DNA of 9,433 nt from an uncultured Lachnospiraceae bacterium (GTDB lineage: Bacteria; Bacillota; Clostridia; Lachnospirales; Lachnospiraceae), in NCBI GenBank assembly GCA_902783935.1, contig CACZTA010000263.1:1-9433 (forward strand), written 5' to 3'. This document shows, piece after piece, positions 6,742 to 9,433 of this stretch. The position numbers were made by a program, and so were the translations under genes. Within the stretch, counting starts at the first letter, position 1, and each line of letters begins with the position of its first letter. Below the pieces are notes generated by a model. The model had not been told where the DNA came from. It saw only the letters and a list, made by a program, of their open reading frames with translations, and did not search any database.

Positions 6742-6825
6742 ATGAAACTGACAGCCGTCCTGATAACGGCGATTGCGGCGATCGCAGGCATTGCGATTAC
6801 TGCAGTCTGTGTAAAGCGTTCGTAA
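6742..6825 (+). CDS. 27-residue hydrophobic micro-ORF
   Basis: An ATG at 6742 opens a 27-codon frame, MKLTAVLITAIAAIAGIAIT then AVCVKRS, ending in TAA. A strong AAAGGAG (6727-6733) sits 8 nt upstream, far better than chance. The peptide is one membrane-spanning stretch (about residues 4-24) with a Lys at the start and Lys-Arg at the end. It lies after the opp terminator and before the promoter of the next unit, and I see no promoter of its own, so it would need readthrough or an unseen start. It could be a small membrane protein that tunes a neighbouring transporter, a type I toxin-like peptide, or a decayed signal peptide. I do not recognise a family. Confidence 0.5.
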   Translation: MKLTAVLITAIAAIAGIAITAVCVKRS

Positions 6826-6874
6826 TGGTCATATGACAGAGATATTAAATCATCAAGATAATTCTTTGTTGAAA

Positions 6875-6903
6875 TTGACGAACAGTATTGAATGCGTTAT
6901 GAT
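6875..6903 (+). promoter_or_regulatory. SigA-type promoter of the DUF3798 unit
   Basis: TTGACG (6875-6880), a 17-bp spacer and TATGAT (6898-6903) match five of six bases each. The start is expected near 6910, about 39 nt before the ATG at 6949. It makes the second transport unit independent of opp. Confidence 0.7.
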
Positions 6904-6948
6904 TAGAAATGCTACTGTTATTCTATAATTATTTAAGGAGGAAACTAT

Positions 6949-8214
6949 ATGAAAAAGCGGATCCTGAGCATTATGACAGCCGCTGTGATGACCTTCGCAC
7001 TGTCGGCTTCTGTGTTCGCGGCTGATGTGGAAATGATCGATCTCGGAGATGAAGAAACCGAATCCGTCTCTGATGCCGGAACAGCAGAAGAAGCCGTTGA
7101 CGGAGATTATCATATTGGTATCGTAACCGGCTCCGTATCACAGTCGGAAGATGACCGCAGAGGTGCAGAAGCATTCCAGGAAATGTACGGTGAAGACCGC
7201 GTCACACTGGCGATTTATCCGGACAACTTCACGGAAGAGCTTGAAACAACGATCCAGACAATCGTAAATCTTTCCGACGATCCGGATATGAAGGCCATTA
7301 TCGTAAATCAGGCGATTCCGGGTACGACAGAAGCTTTCCGTCAGATTAAGGAAAAGAGGCCTGATATCATCTGTATAGCCGGTGAATCTCATGAAGACCT
7401 TCCGGAAATCGGATCCGCTGCTGACCTTGTCAGCAATAACGACTTTGTTGCACGCGGATACCTGATTATCCGTACAGCTCATGAGCTTGGCTGTGATACA
7501 TTTGTTCATATTTCTTTCCCGCGTCACCTGTCCTATGAAACGATGAGCCGCCGTGTTGCCATCATGAAGGCTGCCTGCGAAGAGTTCGGCATGAAATTCG
7601 CGATGGAATCCGCTCCGGATCCGACAACTGACGTAGGTGTTCCGGGCGCACAGGCGTATATCCTTGAGAATGTCCCGGAATGGATTAAGAAATATGGTGA
7701 AAACTCCGCATATTTCTGCACAAACGATGCACATACGGAACCGCTTCTCAAGCAGCTGCTTGAGTACGGCGGATACTTCATCGAAGCTGATCTTCCGTCT
7801 CCGCTGATGGGTTATCCGGGCGCTCTTGGCCTTGACCTCAAGGAAGAAGCAGGCGATTTCGAGAAGATTCTTGCAAAGGTTGAATCCGCAGTCGTGGAAA
7901 AAGGCGGTGCAGGCCGTTTCGGCACATGGGCATATTCCTATGGCTACACGGTTTCCGCTGGTCTTGCACAGCATGCGATGAACGTCATTGACGGAAAGAG
8001 CGAACTCTGCAATATCGATGATATTTCTGCAGCATTCCAGGAATTCTCCCCGAATGCACAGTGGAACGGCTCCAATTACACAAACGCAGACACTGGCGTT
8101 AAACTCGACAATGTATTCCTCGTTTACCAGGATACTTATATTATGGGTGATCCGGGCCATTACATGGGATCCACAGAAGTCGAAGTTCCGGAGAAGTACT
8201 TCACGACTAAATAA
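6949..8214 (+). CDS. secreted DUF3798-family solute-binding-like protein
   Basis: A 421-residue exported protein. The signal peptide (KKR, hydrophobic core 5-20) ends near SVFA-A at 24-25, a signal peptidase I site. There is no lipobox Cys, so unlike the OppA-like protein it has no lipid anchor. An acidic linker (26-53) leads into a domain starting YHIGIVTGSVSQSEDD (54-69), which I recognise as the DUF3798 family. The alternating pattern (IIVNQAIPGTTEAFRQI, DIICIAGES, DTFVHISFPRHLS, SAYFCTNDAHTEPLL) looks like a two-lobed periplasmic binding fold of the sugar/BMP type. Substrate unknown. A perfect AAGGAGG (6935-6941) sits 7 nt before the ATG. The next gene is an RbsA/MglA-like ATPase, which supports a role as receptor of an importer. 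The family call rests on memory of the motif; the function is inference. Confidence 0.8.
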   Translation: MKKRILSIMTAAVMTFALSASVFAADVEMIDLGDEETESVSDAGTAEEAVDGDYHIGIVTGSVSQSEDDRRGAEAFQEMYGEDRVTLAIYPDNFTEELETTIQTIVNLSDDPDMKAIIVNQAIPGTTEAFRQIKEKRPDIICIAGESHEDLPEIGSAADLVSNNDFVARGYLIIRTAHELGCDTFVHISFPRHLSYETMSRRVAIMKAACEEFGMKFAMESAPDPTTDVGVPGAQAYILENVPEWIKKYGENSAYFCTNDAHTEPLLKQLLEYGGYFIEADLPSPLMGYPGALGLDLKEEAGDFEKILAKVESAVVEKGGAGRFGTWAYSYGYTVSAGLAQHAMNVIDGKSELCNIDDISAAFQEFSPNAQWNGSNYTNADTGVKLDNVFLVYQDTYIMGDPGHYMGSTEVEVPEKYFTTK

Positions 8215-8234
8215 TATCAAGCCTTATGGAACCT

Positions 8235-8266
8235 GCATGGGGAGGAGCGCGTGTTCCTCCCCATGT
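8235..8266 (+). promoter_or_regulatory. strong stem-loop between binding-protein and ATPase genes
   Basis: Bases 8235-8246 pair with 8255-8266 (TGGGGAGGA against TCCTCCCCA at its core), a 12-bp stem with an 8-nt loop. Only a poor T-run (TTCT) follows, so termination should be partial. This fits lowered expression of the ATPase relative to the binding protein, or protection of the binding-protein mRNA 3' end. Confidence 0.6.
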
Positions 8267-8345
8267 TCTGTGGAGACAGACAGGAGATGTCTGCACCGAA
8301 AGGCATGAAAGATTATTTTTTTACTGTAAAACAGGAAGGACAGGA

Positions 8346-9433
8346 ATGAGCAGTGAGAACAGGCCGCTTCTTGAGATGCGGAATATCCAGAAAGATTTCT
8401 TTGGAAATCAGGTCCTGACAGATATCAATCTGACCCTCGAAGAAGGAGAGGTTATCGGGCTGGTCGGTGAGAACGGTGCAGGAAAATCAACACTAATGAG
8501 AATCCTGTTTGGCGCAGATATGATACGCGAAACCGGCGGTTACGGCGGTGAAGTGCGTATTAACGGGGAAGAAATGAAATTCTCGTCTCCGTTTGATGCG
8601 ATCGCGGCAGGAATAGGTATGGTTCATCAGGAGTTTTCTCTGATTCCGGGATTCACAACGACAGAGAATATTCTCCTGAACCGGGAACCTCAGAAAAGGA
8701 ATCTGCTTTCTGATATTTTCGGAGAGCGGATGAACACTTTAAACAGAAATGAGATGACTGAACGGGCGGCTGACGCAATCAGAATGATGGGCGTCAATAT
8801 CGACCGTAACATGGTCATAAGCGATATGCCGGTTGGCCACAAACAGTTCACGGAGATCGCGAGAGAGCTCTCTAAGGAACAGCTGAAAATCCTGATCCTC
8901 GACGAGCCTACAGCGGTTCTGACGGAGAAAGAAGCGGAAGCACTCCTCGATTCAATCAGGGGCATGTCTGAAAGAGGAATTGCTATTATCTTCATTACAC
9001 ACCGGCTTCAGGAAATACTTGCTGTCTGCGATAAGGTCGTTGTCATGCGGGACGGATATGTTGTCAATGAGTCAAAAGCGTCAGAGACGAATGTCAGCGA
9101 GATTACCAGATGGATGGTCGGAAGGGATGTAAAGAGTTCGGGTGCTTCAAAGGAAGAACGGAATTTTGAGAGTGCAAAAACGATCCTGAATATAGAAAAA
9201 CTCTGGGTCGACATGCCGGGTGAAACCGTCAGGAATGTCTCTCTGGAAGTAAAAGAGGGAGAAATCCTGGGGATTGGCGGTCTTGCAGGACAAGGAAAGC
9301 TCGGTATTCCGAATGGAATTATGGGACTGTATCAGGCGGGTGGCCGGGTGACCTTTGACGGACAGGACATTCCCCTGAATGCGCCCAGAAAATGCCTTGA
9401 TTCCTCATTTGCATTTGTATCGGAGGACAGGAG
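8346..9433 (+). CDS. RbsA/MglA-like double ATP-binding protein, 3' truncated
   Basis: An open frame of 362 codons runs off the window edge; a full member has about 500 residues with two ATPase domains. The first has Walker A GENGAGKST (41-49), Q-loop Gln95 (MVHQEFSLIPG), Walker B ILILDEPT (182-189) and THR with His219. Its signature is odd: MPVGHKQ (161-167) where LSVGQQQ-type wording is usual. The second domain starts near 280 and has a weak P-loop, GLAGQGKLG (312-320), as is common in the second half of RbsA-type proteins, then FVSEDR (357-362). AGGAAGGA (8333-8340) sets the ATG at 8346. It lies 131 nt after the DUF3798 gene, on the same strand and in the same presumed transcript. It should power import of the unknown ligand; permeases are expected downstream. 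Confidence 0.88.
   Translation, partial: MSSENRPLLEMRNIQKDFFGNQVLTDINLTLEEGEVIGLVGENGAGKSTLMRILFGADMIRETGGYGGEVRINGEEMKFSSPFDAIAAGIGMVHQEFSLIPGFTTTENILLNREPQKRNLLSDIFGERMNTLNRNEMTERAADAIRMMGVNIDRNMVISDMPVGHKQFTEIARELSKEQLKILILDEPTAVLTEKEAEALLDSIRGMSERGIAIIFITHRLQEILAVCDKVVVMRDGYVVNESKASETNVSEITRWMVGRDVKSSGASKEERNFESAKTILNIEKLWVDMPGETVRNVSLEVKEGEILGIGGLAGQGKLGIPNGIMGLYQAGGRVTFDGQDIPLNAPRKCLDSSFAFVSEDR

Noticed and set aside
6924..6929. TATAAT near the DUF3798 start as promoter
   Set aside because: The -35 position reads GATTAG, and the start would fall almost on the ribosome site; TTGACG-N17-TATGAT just upstream is a better choice.
7138..8220. 360-codon antisense frame over the DUF3798 gene
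   Set aside because: Same reasoning: a shadow of a strongly biased sense gene with no start signals and no recognisable domain.

Overview
The base composition is balanced. Shine-Dalgarno sites are strong (AAGGAGG, AGGAGGTGA), promoters are of the SigA type, and secreted proteins carry Ala/Glu/Ser-rich linkers. Together these suggest a Clostridia-type Firmicute, perhaps a Lachnospiraceae relative. That placement is inference from style and protein family, not from a marker gene.

Layout. (1) 1-46: the first 15 codons of a minus-strand gene of unknown function. It has a good ribosome binding site, an extended -10 promoter near 209-238 and a ~156-nt leader that can fold into abutting stem-loops. 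(2) 215-499: a divergent regulatory region with spaced direct repeats, a palindrome and a very good promoter (401-429). (3) 500-4490: four tightly coupled genes for an oligopeptide/dipeptide-type ABC importer, ordered permease oppB, permease oppC, ATPase oppD, ATPase oppF. (4) 4491-4586: a spacer with a long stem-loop and a possible internal extended -10 promoter. (5) 4587-6644: a lipoprotein substrate-binding protein of the OppA family, followed by a strong terminator (6674-6701). (6) 6742-6825: a 27-codon micro-ORF for a hydrophobic peptide. (7) 6875-9433: a second transport unit with its own promoter. It holds a secreted DUF3798-type solute-binding protein, an intergenic stem-loop and a 3'-truncated RbsA/MglA-like double ATPase.

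The notable discovery is the OppA-like protein. The stretch that normally forms the C-terminal ~70 residues of OppA (NPEYDxLI ... MHQAEDIL ... IPIYYY ... LGFKYF) lies at residues ~107-178, directly before the usual N-terminal strand (LKINLASEPAKLDPAL). The protein then stops being OppA-like just after the GWLADYNDP ... GNND region and ends in a 48-residue Ala/Glu/Ser tail. It therefore reads as a circular permutation of OppA inside a full ABC operon, with low-complexity tails at both new termini.

Working together: OppB/C form the membrane channel, OppD/F hydrolyse ATP and the permuted lipoprotein should deliver peptides. The second unit looks like a separate importer of unknown substrate whose permease genes probably lie beyond the window.
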